A model generated the notes under the pieces. The model worked only from the letters and a program-made list of their open reading frames with translations, did no database searches and was not told the DNA's origin. From NCBI GenBank assembly GCA_963836355.1, contig CAWIJO010000002.1, positions 1,436,655-1,500,654 of the forward strand: DNA of 64,000 nucleotides, given 5' to 3'. This DNA is from Palsa-506 sp963836355 (GTDB lineage: Bacteria > Actinomycetota > Actinomycetes > Streptosporangiales > Streptosporangiaceae). Position numbers and translations under genes: made by a program. This document shows, piece by piece, positions 36,108 to 46,413 of the stretch. Within the stretch, counting starts at the first letter, position 1. Each line of letters opens with the position of its first letter.

Positions 36108-36722
36108 ATGATGAACGACAGCGCCCGCGTCATGCGCCGGCCACGGCGGACACGGCCGCGGCCAGCGCGAGCCGCGGCCGCCATCATCGCCGCGGCCGCC
36201 CTGGCCCTGCTGGGAGCGGCATGCAGCGGCGGCCCGCCATCCACCGGTTCCGCCGGCTCACCGGATGCCGGAGGGTCGGCGAACTCCCAGGCAGGGATCG
36301 ACTACGCCCGCTGCATGCGCTCCCACGGGGTGCCGAAGTACCCCGACCCCAGCAGCAGCAATGAGTTGGCTAACGGGTTGCCTAAGGTCAGCCTGCAGCA
36401 GCTCGAGGTCAGCAGTTCCCGGTACCAGGCGGCCCAGAACGCCTGCGCACACCTGCTCCCGAACGGCGGCCAGCTGACCCAGACCCAGTCGCAGGAGGAC
36501 CTGAACGCCATGCGGCGATACGCCCGGTGCATGCGCTCCCACGGCCTACCGAACTGGCCCGGCCCCACCTACGATTCCGCGGCGGGCTGGGGTTTCAATC
36601 TGGTCCATGTACACGGCTTCGACCCAAATTCGCCGCAGATCGATCACAAGATGAGCGAATGCTCGCGCCAGTTGCCCCCAGGCGTAGGGGTTCCGTTGGC
36701 CCGCCCGGGGCACCCCGGCTGA
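36108..36722 (+). CDS. putative lipoprotein with duplicated ARCMRSHG motif
   Basis: 204 aa. AGGAGGAACAGC sits directly before ATG 36108, which is preferred to the upstream ATG 36030. After a very basic N-terminus comes a hydrophobic stretch and lipobox (IAAAALALLGAACSGG). The mature protein has two repeats with the same signature, YARCMRSHGVPKYPDP and YARCMRSHGLPNWPGP, and is rich in Gln and Ser. Proteins of this type commonly precede MacB-like efflux genes in actinomycetes. The role is not established; a periplasmic or cell-surface partner is inferred. Confidence 0.8.
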   Translation: MMNDSARVMRRPRRTRPRPARAAAAIIAAAALALLGAACSGGPPSTGSAGSPDAGGSANSQAGIDYARCMRSHGVPKYPDPSSSNELANGLPKVSLQQLEVSSSRYQAAQNACAHLLPNGGQLTQTQSQEDLNAMRRYARCMRSHGLPNWPGPTYDSAAGWGFNLVHVHGFDPNSPQIDHKMSECSRQLPPGVGVPLARPGHPG

Positions 36723-36813
36723 ACAGCCAAGGCCAGCGAGCAGCTATGCCAGTCGCTGCTGCGCCTGCGCCGCGGGCCGCCATAGCCAGAAGCGGAAGGG
36801 ACGGAGATGGATA

Positions 36814-37983
36814 GTGAGTGAGACGGTTCCGCGCAGCCGGGAGGCCGGGCAGCAGCCGGAGGCCCTGGCGGCCGCGGAGGCAAGGGGATCGCGCGGCCGT
36901 GGCCGCTGGGTGGCCCTGGGCATCCTGGCCGTGGTGGCGGCCGGGGCGGTGTCGGCGTGGCGGGCCGGGGTGTTTTCCCCGGCAGCCTCGTCCGGGGCCG
37001 GGCAGCAGGGGGCGCCGGCGACGACGACGGCGACGGCGACGGCGACCCGGCAGGATATCGCGGCAACCACGCCGCTGACCGCGACGCTGGGGTATGCCGG
37101 GTCCTACACGGTGCGGGGGCCGGGCGGCGGGACGCTGACCTGGCTGCCGCCGGCCGGGCAGGTGATCCGCCAGGGGCATGCACTGTACAAGACCGATAAC
37201 GGATCCCCGGTGGTGCTGCTGTACGGCAGCGTGCCGGCGTGGCGGAGCCTGGATGAGGGGGTGACGGGAGAGGACGTGACTCAGCTCAACCACGACCTGG
37301 TGGCCCTGGGGGACGCGGATAGTGCGGGCATCTCCGCGCTGGGCTGGGATTACTTCTCCTGGGAGACCAAGGCCGGGGTGGAAAAGCTGCAGTCGGCGCT
37401 GGGGATCTTTTCCCCGCCGGGGTCGCTGCCGCTGGGGCAGGTGGTGTTCGAGCCGGAGGCGATCCGGGTCAGCCAGGTGCCAGGGAGCCTGGGCGGCCTG
37501 GCGTCGGGGCCGGTCCTGGCGGCGACCTCAGACCGGCACGTGGTGACGGTCCCGCTGGATGCCTCCCAGCAAAGCGAGGTGAAGGCGGGTGACAAGGTGA
37601 CCGTCACGCTGCCCGACGGGAGGACGGCGCCGGGCGCGGTGTCCTCGGTGGGCAATGTGGCGACAACGTCCCATTCGGGGGGGGACACGACCACGACGAT
37701 CCCGGTGCAGGTGAAGCTGACCCATCCGCAGGCGGCGGGATCGCTGGATCAGGCGCCGGTGACGGTGAACATCACCACCGCCACCGCCAAGAACGTGCTG
37801 GCGGTGCCGGTGGGCGCGCTGCTGGCCCAGGCCACGGGCGGGTACGTCGTGGAGGTTGTCGGCCCGGGGAACACGCGGCGCTGGGTGCCGGTCAGGCCCG
37901 GGATCTTCGATGACGCCTCCGGGCTGGTGCAGGTGACCGGGGCGCTGAGGCCCGGCGAGCGCGTCGTGGTGCCGGCCTCATGA
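36814..37983 (+). CDS. efflux periplasmic adaptor / peptidoglycan-binding-like protein
   Basis: 389 aa, GTG start with GGACGGAGATG upstream. One N-terminal membrane anchor (RWVALGILAVVAAGAVSAW). The extracytoplasmic part contains TLTWLPPAGQVIRQGHALYK (lipoyl-like hairpin), a peptidoglycan-binding-like helix pair (GEDVTQLNHDLVALG, VEKLQSALGIF) and the barrel strands VEVKAGDKVTVTLPDGRTAP-type at about 255. The HlyD/MacA-like C-terminus is KNVLAVPVGALLAQATGGYV. It links the inner-membrane ABC pump to the envelope. The ATPase gene overlaps its stop by 4 nt. Confidence 0.88.
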   Translation: MSETVPRSREAGQQPEALAAAEARGSRGRGRWVALGILAVVAAGAVSAWRAGVFSPAASSGAGQQGAPATTTATATATRQDIAATTPLTATLGYAGSYTVRGPGGGTLTWLPPAGQVIRQGHALYKTDNGSPVVLLYGSVPAWRSLDEGVTGEDVTQLNHDLVALGDADSAGISALGWDYFSWETKAGVEKLQSALGIFSPPGSLPLGQVVFEPEAIRVSQVPGSLGGLASGPVLAATSDRHVVTVPLDASQQSEVKAGDKVTVTLPDGRTAPGAVSSVGNVATTSHSGGDTTTTIPVQVKLTHPQAAGSLDQAPVTVNITTATAKNVLAVPVGALLAQATGGYVVEVVGPGNTRRWVPVRPGIFDDASGLVQVTGALRPGERVVVPAS

Positions 37984-38786
37984 CCGAAGCGGGGACGGCC
38001 CTGGTCCGTGGGGACGGGCCGGGCGGGGTGCCGGTGCTGGAGCTGGAGCAGGTGTCGAAGGTGTACCCGGGGCAGCCGCCGGTGCGGGCGCTGGATCAGG
38101 CGAGCCTGGCAGTGACCGCCGGGGAGCTGGTGGCGGTGGCCGGCCCGTCCGGGTCGGGCAAGTCCACGCTGCTGCACCTGATGGGCACCCTGGACAAGCC
38201 GACCGACGGGACGGTGCGCATCACCGGCCTGGACGTGGCGCGGATGCGGGACCGGGAGCTGGCCGGACTGCGGGCATCCCGGATCGGGTTCGTGTTCCAG
38301 CAGTTCTTCCTCGCCGAGCACCACAGCGTGCTGGGCAACGTGGCCGACGGGCTGCTGTACGCCGGCATCCGGCGCGACGATCGGCGCCGGCTCGCGGCGG
38401 CCGCGCTGGCCCGGGTCGGGCTCAGGCACCGGGCCGGGGCGCGGCCGACCCAGCTGTCGGGCGGGGAACGGCAGCGGGTCGCCATCGCCCGCGCGATCGC
38501 CGGCCGCCCGCCGGTGCTGCTGGCCGACGAGCCGACCGGGAGCCTGGACTCGGCCACCGGCGCCGCCATCCTGGCCCTGCTGGGGCAGCTGAACGCCGCC
38601 GGGACCACGGTCATCATCATCACCCACGACCACGCGGTCGCCGCCCGGACGCGGCGGCGCATCGAGATGCTCGACGGGCACATCATCGCCGACACCAGCC
38701 CCGTCCCCGGCCACGCGGCCGGCACCGGCGGGGCTGGCGGCGGGCGGCCCGCCTGCCGCAAGCCCGCACAGGAAGGGCCGTCATGA
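37980..38786 (+). CDS. ABC transporter ATP-binding protein (MacB/LolD type)
   Basis: 268 aa. Walker A VAVAGPSGSGKSTLLHLMGT, Q-loop FVFQQFFLAEHHSVLGN, signature QLSGGERQRVAIARAIAGRP, Walker B VLLADEPTGSLDSATGAAIL and the switch His in VIIITHDHAVAA. It energises the FtsX-type permease encoded immediately downstream (4-nt overlap). The last 35 residues are Gly/Pro-rich and probably disordered. Confidence 0.93.
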   Translation: MTEAGTALVRGDGPGGVPVLELEQVSKVYPGQPPVRALDQASLAVTAGELVAVAGPSGSGKSTLLHLMGTLDKPTDGTVRITGLDVARMRDRELAGLRASRIGFVFQQFFLAEHHSVLGNVADGLLYAGIRRDDRRRLAAAALARVGLRHRAGARPTQLSGGERQRVAIARAIAGRPPVLLADEPTGSLDSATGAAILALLGQLNAAGTTVIIITHDHAVAARTRRRIEMLDGHIIADTSPVPGHAAGTGGAGGGRPACRKPAQEGPS

Positions 38787-40002
38787 CCGCCATATCCGGG
38801 CGGCCGGCCGTCCCGGCCGCGGCCCGGCTGCGCCCCTCGGACCTGGCCGGGCTGGCCAGCATCGGGTTGCGGACCCGTAAGCTGCGCGCCGTGCTGTCGG
38901 CGCTGGGCATCGCGATCGGCGTCGCGGCGATCGTAGCCGTGCTGGGCCTGGCCGCCTCCTCCAAGGCCGCGTTGCTGGCCGAGATCAGCAAGCTGGGCAC
39001 CAACCTGCTGACCGTCTCCAACGGGCAGGACTTCTCCGGCGGTGTCGCCGAGCTGCCGGTGACGGCGCCGGGGATGATCGCCCGGCTGCCCGGGGTCACC
39101 GCGGTGCAGGACATCGGCTTGGTGGCCGGCGTCTCCGCCTACAAGTCCCCCTACATCCCCCCGATCGAAACCAACGGCCTCAGCGTGGACGCCGCCACCT
39201 TGAACCTGCCCGCGGTGGCCGGCACCAGCCTCGCGCAGGGCCGGTTCCTCAACGCGGCGACCGCCCGCGAGCCGGTCGCGGTGCTCGGTGCCGCCACAGC
39301 GCAGTGGCTGGGCATCGACCGGATCCGGCCCGGGATGCGGATCTGGCCGGCGGCCAGTGGTTCTACGTGACCGGCATCCTCAACCCGGCCACCTACTCCT
39401 CGCAGCTCGACTCGGCGGTCCTGGTCGGCTTCCCGGCCGCGGAGAAGTACCTGCACTTCGACGGGCACCCCTCGCAGATCTACGTCCGTGCCAGCGACGG
39501 CCGGGTACGGGCTGTGGATGCCCTGCTCGGCGCGCAGGCCAACCCGGAAAACCCCAGTCAGGTCAACGTCTCCCGGCCTTCGGACGCGCTCACCGCCGCG
39601 GCCGACGCCCAGGGCGCGCTCGACACCCTGTTCCTCGGCCTGGGCGCGGTCGCGCTGCTGGTCGGCGCGATCGGGGTGGCCAACATCATGGTCATCTCGG
39701 TGCTGGAGCGCCGCCAGGAGATCGGGCTGCGCCGCGCGCTGGGCGCCACCCGCGGCCAGATCCGCGGCCAGTTCCTGGCCGAGGCCATCCTGCTGTCCCT
39801 GTCCGGCGGTGCCGCCGGCGTCGCCATCGGCGCCATCTTGACCGCCGCCTACGCCCGCGGCCACGGCGAGGCCGTCGTCATCCCGCCGCAGGCCTGGGCC
39901 GGCGGCCTGGCCGCGGCTGTCATCATCGGCGCCCTGGCCGGGCTGCTGCCCGCCATCCGCGCCGCCCGCCTGTCCCCCACCCAGGCCCTTTGGACCATGT
40001 GA
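38783..40002 (+). pseudogene. MacB/FtsX-type ABC permease, single frameshift
   Basis: The first part (38783 to about 39345) has the N-terminal membrane helix AVLSALGIAIGVAAIVAVLG and the periplasmic domain (LGTNLLTVSNGQDFSGG, GRFLNAATAREPVAVLG), then MRIW and a shift. The second part continues in another frame with GGQWFYVTGILNPATYSSQL and the three C-terminal helices, including LVGAIGVANIMVISVLERRQ, EIGLRRALGATRGQIRGQFL and AARLSPTQALWTM. One base is missing in the run TGGCCGGCGGCC around 39345-39352. Every other residue fits a complete permease of about 406 aa, so this may be a very recent mutation or a sequencing error. Confidence 0.85.
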
Positions 40003-40199
40003 GGAACGAGGGTCAGGCAGCCAGAGGGGTGCGGCGCCAGGCCAACTGACCGGAAACGACCACCATGCGGAGGGCAGCGGCCAGCCACCCGGGTGGCCTG
40101 GTCGCTGGGGTAGTCGCCGGCCTGGGGTGAATTACGGTGAGTGCTGGTGACAGCTCCGGCAGTGACAGGTGGCGGGCTGGTTACGTTCCGCGACGTAGG

Positions 40200-40484
40200 T
40201 CAGGCGGCCGTGGCGGCGGGGTCGGCCGGGGTGAGGGTGACTTTCATGCCGGGGTTGAGCCGTTCGATCTCGCGGATCCTGGAGCGGGTCTGGCGTGCGG
40301 GGTTTGCCCGGCTGTAGTAATCGGCGCCGGGGCCGGTGAAGCGGGCGGCGGGGCCGGCGATGAGGATGCAGGAGATCTCGCAGATGACCCGGGACACCGC
40401 GACGATGGCTTTCTGCTTGCCGCGGCGCCTGGCTATCCGGCGGTACTGCTCGCCGAGGCGGGTATCGGTCCTTGCGGCGGCCAT
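40200..40484 (-). pseudogene. IS110-family transposase C-terminal fragment
   Basis: LGEQYRRIARRRGKQKAIVA, VSRVICEISCILIAGP and GPGADYYSRANPARQTRSRI, then REIERLNPGMKVTLTPA. This is the typical end of IS110 transposases (Transposase_20, RRG-K-A-VAV pattern). The N-terminal RuvC-like domain is missing. A related piece lies 0.4 kb away in the opposite orientation. Confidence 0.7.
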
Positions 40485-40893
40485 GACGCTCTGGCCGAGC
40501 GCGCCGCGCCGAAGCGACAGTACCCAGCCCGCAGGACGCCCCCAGCGCCAGACTTATCTCCGGGCACGAGGCACCAAGAAGGCAACGGCGTCACACGCAG
40601 CACACCGCGATCATGCCCGGCAGCGGGCCCGCCCGCCGCCCCCTTTACCCCATCCGGCGGCACCAGCCCCGGCTGCATCCAGGCTGGACACCGCGCTCAG
40701 CCTCCGGCACCCTGGACTCGGTCACGGCGCCGGCCGGCGCACGGCAGCACACCCACCGCCGCACACGCCGGCCCGTGACCACCCGCACCTGGCCAGCGGG
40801 CCCACGTTTCGCGGGAACCCCGCGCCGCCAACACCCAGAGACTTATCTGATCACACACGCGGCCCCGGTCGCCCGCCGGGCGCAGGTGGCGGC

Positions 40894-41010
40894 AAGACGC
40901 TGATCTGGGAGCGGACCCGGCAGGTCCAGCGGCTGCGCCACCAGCTGCGGGAGTACTACCCCGCCGCCCTGGAGGCCTTCGCCGACCTGGACGCCCCGAC
41001 GCGCTTGCTG
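40894..41010 (+). pseudogene. IS110-family transposase middle fragment
   Basis: The plus frame reads KTLIWERTRQVQRLRHQLRE followed by YYPAALEAFADLDAPTRLL, matching the helical linker after the DEDD domain in IS110 transposases (LIWxRxRHVxRLRxALREYFPAAL type). Both sides are lost. The sequence AGACTTATCT occurs at about 40550 and 40848 just upstream and may derive from the element end. The 40485-40893 stretch holds nothing else I recognise. Confidence 0.5.
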
Positions 41011-41042
41011 GGCGATTCGGAGTGTAGGGCGGCCGGCAGCAC

Positions 41043-42367
41043 TCAGGGGCTGGCGTAGCGGGCAAGAAGGGGGATGAGCACCTGGGCGCTGGGGCTGCCC
41101 AGGCCGGTAACGGGATCCCAGCCGGGTGCCGCGTGGTAGCCGGTGATCGTCTTGGGCGGGAACTGGACCGTGTTGTTGCCGGTGGTGATGTCGTGGAAGG
41201 CCCGGTGGTAGGCGGGGGTGCGGGCGATGCGGTAGAGGGCGGGGTTGACAAAGCCCAGGTGCCGGCCGGCGTACTGGTCGGCCAGGGCGATCAGCCCGGC
41301 CCACAGCGGGGCGGTGGCGCTGGTGCCGCCGCCGTCGCGAAGGTAGGTCTTGCCGCCGCCTTCGCTGATGGCCATCGTCATGGCGGTGTGCCCGGAGGCG
41401 TCGGCGGCCACGTCGGGCACGCCCCGGCTGGCGCCGGTGCCGGGCACGCCGCCCTGGTAAGCGGGCCGGGCGAACAGGCGGCTGAACCCGCCGCCGGAGG
41501 CCTGGAAGCTCCCCCCGGGCGCTCCGTACGGCAGGCCCCATGCGGTCTCGCCGAGGTAGCCGCCAGTGGCGTGGCTGGCGGTGAGGGTGGTGCCTCCGGC
41601 GCCCAGCACGAGCGGGTCAGCTGCCAGCAGGTTGACTTCCCTGACCGGCACCGGGAACGGCCGCCCGGTCAGGGCGTCGATCACCGCGCACGGCGCGCCG
41701 GCCGGCACCCACGTCACCGGAGGCGGCGACCACTGTCACGTGACGGCTGGTGGCTGCCTGCAGTACCGCGTGCACGCGAGCCGCCTGGGCGCGGGTGACG
41801 CAGTGCTCCCCTCCGGCTGCCCGGCGGCGCTGACCGAGATGATGTCACCCTGGGACATGCCCCGCTGCAGCGCGGCGACGGCGGCCGGGACCGCGGCGGT
41901 GGTGTTGTCCAGCGACGTCGGTTTGACCAGGACGACGGTGATGGCCGTGCCGAGAGCGACTGCGTGCACCATTTCGGCGTCCAGCACCTCCTCGCCGTAG
42001 GCCAGCCACGGGGAGACCGGCCCCGGGAAGGTGGCGACGACCCGCAGCCGTGTGGCGGGCAGGTGAAACAGGCGGTTAAACAGCGCCATGTCCTGGCGCA
42101 GGTTGCTGACCAACGGCGGAGACAGCTGCGATTCGGCGAGCTCGGGCAGCACCACAATCTGGCCGCGCCCGTCGATCCCGCGATCCCGCAGCGGCCTGAT
42201 GCCGTAAGCCATTTGGAGCTGGCGCGGGGTGTAGCAGGTCGTCACCGAATCACAGTCACCGGTCGCCTCGACCGGAGCGACGGATGGCGTCGCAGTCGCG
42301 CCCCCGCCCGGCGGGCCGGCCCGCATGCCGCGACGAGCACGCCCACCACGGCCAGGCCCACCGCCAT
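41043..42367 (-). pseudogene. S53 (sedolisin/kumamolisin-like) peptidase lipoprotein, frameshifted
   Basis: From ATG 42367 a lipoprotein signal reads MAVGLAVVGVLVAACG. After a frame change near 42320 the catalytic domain begins (CYTPRQLQMAYGIRPLRDRG). Catalytic Glu and Asp are in YGEEVLDAEMVH, the oxyanion Asp in VVAASGDVGA and the Ser in GGGTSATAPLWAGL. The C-terminal calcium loop FHDITTGNN and PGWDPVTGLGSP is present. Two more frame changes (near 41815 and 41700) split the domain, yet every catalytic residue is kept. Sedolisins normally have a propeptide of about 170 aa; none is present here. Confidence 0.8.
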
Positions 42368-43156
42368 CGCCCGCAGCGTGTGCCGGGTGCTCGGACTGTT
42401 GGAGACCTCACCGCAACGGAAGCAGCGTGTCTGGGCGATCTGGGCGTGGTGATATCTCTGGACTGGCAGTTCAGATAATGCTTTCGGATCGGGGTCGGCG
42501 CAGTCGGCCTCGCTGCGGGGCTCATCATGATGATCATTAGTCGCAAGCGCTCAGGCTGCGGATCGTCATGCTGGAAATCCTGGGCTGCCACCAGGCGTCC
42601 GGAACCGCTGGCCACAGCCCACGGGATCATCCTCCCGGCCGGCGGATATTCTGGATGACATGGACAGCCGGGCGAGTGACAAAATCCCCGGAGCCAGGGT
42701 GCGCGTCAAACGGCACCGGCCAGCCCAGCCCTCGTTACGTGCCAGGCCACGGGAGTGGCTTGCGCTAGCTGACGGAGCTGTCCAGGAAGCCAGGACCGAG
42801 GGGCCTGCTCTTGCCCTCGTCGGCGAGCCGCTGCCGTACCAGCCAGGCCGTGCCGAACGGCGTAGCGGTGTGCCTGCCGAGGTAATGACTTCCGATCGCG
42901 TACCTAATTCCTGTACATGCTCGTGGGCTTATTCCCAGGGAAAGCTGACCTTGAAGTACTATAATGCAGCATGCCCGGTGCATCTGACGATGCTTGGCAA
43001 TTAATGCGCAAACGCCTGCACATGCCATTCCTGGTGTGCGCCTGGACATCATCACGAAGCCCATCTCATCGGGTCTTCGTGCTTCATCACCCACTTAGTG
43101 CGGGCCGCACCATCGTCTCGCCGCAGCGCGGGCTGGCGGGAGTCTGTGCACAGGCC
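42368..43156. other. 790-nt region without a recognisable gene
   Basis: It lies between the S53 gene start and the IS701-type element. It includes a lower-GC patch at about 42880-43010. The minus frame around 42780-42880 (TATPFGTAWLVRQRLADEGK) has plausible coding composition but no recognised family. No tRNA or repeat was found. Confidence 0.3.
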
Positions 43157-43160
43157 CTAG

Positions 43161-44694
43161 TAGTACTTTGTTAGGTCTAGCGAGGGCGGCGGCGGGTTGT
43201 TGAGGGTGACCGGGATGGCAGCACTGGGGAGATCGCGGAGGATGCGGCCCGAGCTGCTGGATTTCACTGCGGAGATCTCGGCGGGCTGCCGCGTAAGGGT
43301 CAGCGGGCGCAGGCACTGTAGTGGGCGGCTGCGGACCACGGGCAAAAGGTCGATGCAACGGAGGGCGGGAGGGTGGCGTGGAGTGCATCAGCGGCTGCGC
43401 AGTTCATCGGTCCTCGAACTGGGACTCCGGGGCGGTGCGGCTTGAGCTCGCGGTAGTCGTGCGCGACCCGCCAGCGGATGGCAGGCGTGCCAGCTCATCG
43501 AGAGGGGTGTCCCCGGGGAGGCGAAGCCGTAGCCTGCGTGGCTCGCCGGCTTCGGGGACGCTGGGGCAATCGGCCAGCAGCCAGGACGCGGTGAGCTGCA
43601 CCTGGTGAACGAGCGGCGTCCTGTGCGGCGGACTGGCGGCTGTTCTGCCCGGAAAGCTGGGATGACCAGGCGCTGGTCTGACAGGGTCGCGGCAGCGCTG
43701 CTCGCGGCGCCGCCGCGAGCGGGCTGGCATCCCGACGGCGTGCGCCAGAGGGAAGTGGCGGCTTGCGCTGGAGATGATCGAGGGGATGGCCGGCCCCGGC
43801 GGGTGGGGCTGGTCCTGGAATGGCACGATCGCATACGCGCTAGCGGCGCCCTTGACCGGTGGTCGCGTACCGCCATGCCTCGGGCGACAACGCCCTGCCG
43901 GACAGGGGTTGACCGCCACGGGCGATGGCGGTATGCGGCCGCGGTCAAGGGCGCCACTAGCGCGTATGCGATCAGGCCATTCCTGAGACCAGGCCCTACG
44001 GCCGGCTGGGCCGGCCATCGAAGCCCGATCTATCTACCAGCGGCGAAGCCTGCGGCACTTCGCCGTGTCGCCCACCCCGTCGGGATGCCCGCCCGGTCGA
44101 CGGCTGGCGCCGCGAGGGCGCTGCCGCGACCGGGTCAAAGCCAGCGCCGATGCTGTCATACCACAGCTTTCCGGCCAGAGCAGCCGCCAGTCGACGCCGC
44201 CCAGGACGGCCGATCGTTCACCAGGTGCACGCTCACCGCGCCTGCTGGCAGTGGCCGAACTTCCCCAGCGCCCCGAAACCGGCGAGCCACGCACGGCGAC
44301 TGGCTGTCTGACCGTCCTTGGGGAACCCGGTGTCATCCAAGAGCTGCAGCGCCTCCACCGGCTGGCGGGTCGAGCACGACTACCGCGACGTTCAAGCGCG
44401 GCCCGGCCGTGGACCCAGGTCGAGGGCGCGATGAACTGCGCAGCCGCTGGTACCGCCACGTCCAGCCGCTCGGCCATCGTCGCATCGACTTTGCTGCACC
44501 GTCGGTCAGCAGGCCGACGCACGAAAGCTCGCCTGCGCCGGGATGACCCTTACGCGGCAGCCCGCACGAGCATCTCCGCAGTGAAATCCAGTAGCTCGGG
44601 GCCGGATCCTCCGCGATCTGCCCCTGAGGAGTCATGCCCGGGATAACACTGCAAGACCGGCTCGGCCGCCATGCCAGAACCTAACAAAGTACTA
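43161..44694. mobile_element. palindromic inverted duplication of an IS701-type element
   Basis: Terminal repeats TAGTACTTTGTTAGGT (43161-43176) and its reverse complement (44679-44694) enclose two copies of the same left half in opposite orientation, meeting near 43900 at CCTGCCGGACAGG. CTGGATTTCACTGCGGAGAT occurs on the plus strand at about 43256 and on the minus strand in the right arm. The right arm on the minus strand shows IS701-type transposase pieces: ATMAERLDVAVPAAAQFIAP followed by STWVHGR, then DDTGFPKDG and VDWRLLWPES. Both arms carry many indels and stops, so no transposase can be made. CTAG flanks both sides (43157-43160 and 44695-44698), consistent with a 4-bp target duplication. 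Confidence 0.8.
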
Positions 44695-44698
44695 CTAG

Positions 44699-46413
44699 AG
44701 CGCCGGTCAAGTAATGGGGCCGGGTTTCGTCGTGATGCCGGCTGACGGTGGTCGTGTGTGCTACTCCCTGTTCGTAGCGGTGGTGAAGCTTCGGCTATGA
44801 GCAGGGAGGAGTGTCATGCGTCCTGTTGTGTGGCGGCCGCCGGCGGAGCCGTCGGCCGCGGAGCAGGCGGTGATCAAGGCGGTGCGGCGGGCGAAGCTGT
44901 TCGTGTTCTTGCGCCTGCACCGTCACGAGCTTTTTGACGAGGAGTTCCAGGCCGAGCTGGCGCAGGTGTATGCGGACAGCCCGAAGGGCTAGCCGCCGGT
45001 GCCTCCGGCCCGGCTGGCGCTGGCGACGATCCTGCAGGCTTATACCGGGGTGTCCGATGATGAGGTGATCGAGGCGACGGTGATGGACCGGCGCTGGCAG
45101 CTGGTGCTGGACTGCATGGATGCGGATGCGCCGCCGTTCTCGAAGGGCACCCTGGTGGGGTTCCGCAAGCGGCTGATCGAGGCTGATCTGGACCGGGCGC
45201 TGGTGGAGCGCACGGTGGCGCTGGCCGCGCGGACCGGGGGGTTCGGCGCGCGGGCGCTGCGGGCGGCGCTGGATTCCAGCCCGCTGTGGGGGGCCGGCCG
45301 GGTGGAGGACACGATCAACTTGATGGGACACGCCCTGCGCAAGGCCCTGGGCGTGATCGCGGTCTCGCCGGGGCGGGGGCAGGCCGCAGGGACCGCCATC
45401 GTGGCGGCGCAGGCGGGGGTTCCGCAGCTGGCCGCCTCGAGCCTGAAGGCTGCGCTGGACCGGGGACTGGGATGATCCCGCGGCCCGGGATCTGGCCCTG
45501 GCCCAGGTGCTGGGCCTGCTGGATCAGGTAGAAGCCTTTGTGGCCGGCTGCTATGGCGATCAGGCTGCGGCCGCCGCGGTGGCGGCCGCCCGCCAGGTGC
45601 GCGACCAGGACGTGGACCTGGCCGGGCCCGCGCCGTCGCTGCGCCGCGGAGTGGCCAAAGACCGGCGGGTCAGCGTCGAAGACGCCCAGATGCGCCACGG
45701 GCGCAAATCCCGCTCGGTGCTGTTCGACGGCTACAAGCGGCACGTGCTCCGGGATCTGGACACCGGCCTGATTCCCGCCGTGGGCATCACCCCCGCCAAC
45801 GCGCCGGAGGCGAGCGTCACCGCCAGTATCACCGCCGACCTGGACGCCGCCGGGCTGAGCCTGGCCGAGCTGCACATCGACCGGGCCTGCCTGGCCTCGG
45901 ACCTGGTCCGCGACCGCGGCCCGGACCTGGCGATCTACTGCAAGGCCTGGCGGGTGCGCAACACCACCGGCCGCTACGCCAAGAACCAGTTCGCCATCGA
46001 CTTCGGCGCCGGGCAGCTGACCTGCCCCGCCGGGGTGAGCATGCCCTTCCGGCCCGGCAAGACCGTGCACTTCCCCAAAGACACCTGTGCCGCCTGCCCG
46101 CTGCGCGAACGCTGCACCGCCAGCAGCAACGGGCGCAGCGTATCCATCCACCCCGGCGAGGCGCTGCTCGCCGAGCTGCGCCAGCGCCAGCAGACCCCGG
46201 CCGGGCGGGCTGAGCTACGCGAGCGCGTCAAGGTCGAGCATGCCCTGGCCCATGTCGGGCACTGGCAAGGCCGCCGCGCCCGCTACCGCGGCACCCGCAA
46301 GAACCTGTTCGGCCTGCGGCGCGTCGCCGTGGTCCACAACCTCCACGTAATCGCACGCCAGCCCGCCGGCGGTCACTCCCGGCCAGCAGCCTGACGACTA
46401 CCTGACCGGCGCT
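44699..46413 (+). mobile_element. IS1182-family insertion sequence with CTAG target duplication
   Basis: The left end AGCGCCGGTCAAGTAAT and the reverse complement of the right end (AGCGCCGGTCAGGTAGT) match in 15 of 17 positions. CTAG is found directly outside both ends (44695-44698 and 46414-46417), a clean 4-bp target duplication. The element is 1715 bp with one transposase gene. It inserted exactly at the CTAG bordering the IS701-type palindrome, so it is younger than that structure. Confidence 0.88.
44816..46394 (+). pseudogene. IS1182 transposase, one stop and one frameshift
   Basis: ATG 44816 follows GGGAGGAG. The frame reads FVFLRLHRHELFDEEFQAEL, then AQVYADSPKG and TAG (44990), where relatives have Gln (CAG to TAG). 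It resumes PPVPPARLALATILQAYTGV, SDDEVIEATVMDRRWQLVLD and AALDSSPLWGAGRVEDTINL. An extra G in CGGGGACTGG (45461-45470) shifts the frame. The rest is DWDDPAARDLALAQVLGLLD, the DDE region with AQMRHGRKSRSVLFDGYKRH, and CPAGVSMPF, CAACPLRERCTASSNGRSV and RRVAVVHNLHVIARQPAG. Two single-base lesions alone inactivate an otherwise complete transposase. Confidence 0.88.

Noticed and set aside
37749..38714. Minus-strand open frame of 321 codons opposite the ABC ATPase
   Set aside because: Shadow of a gene with complete Walker and signature motifs.
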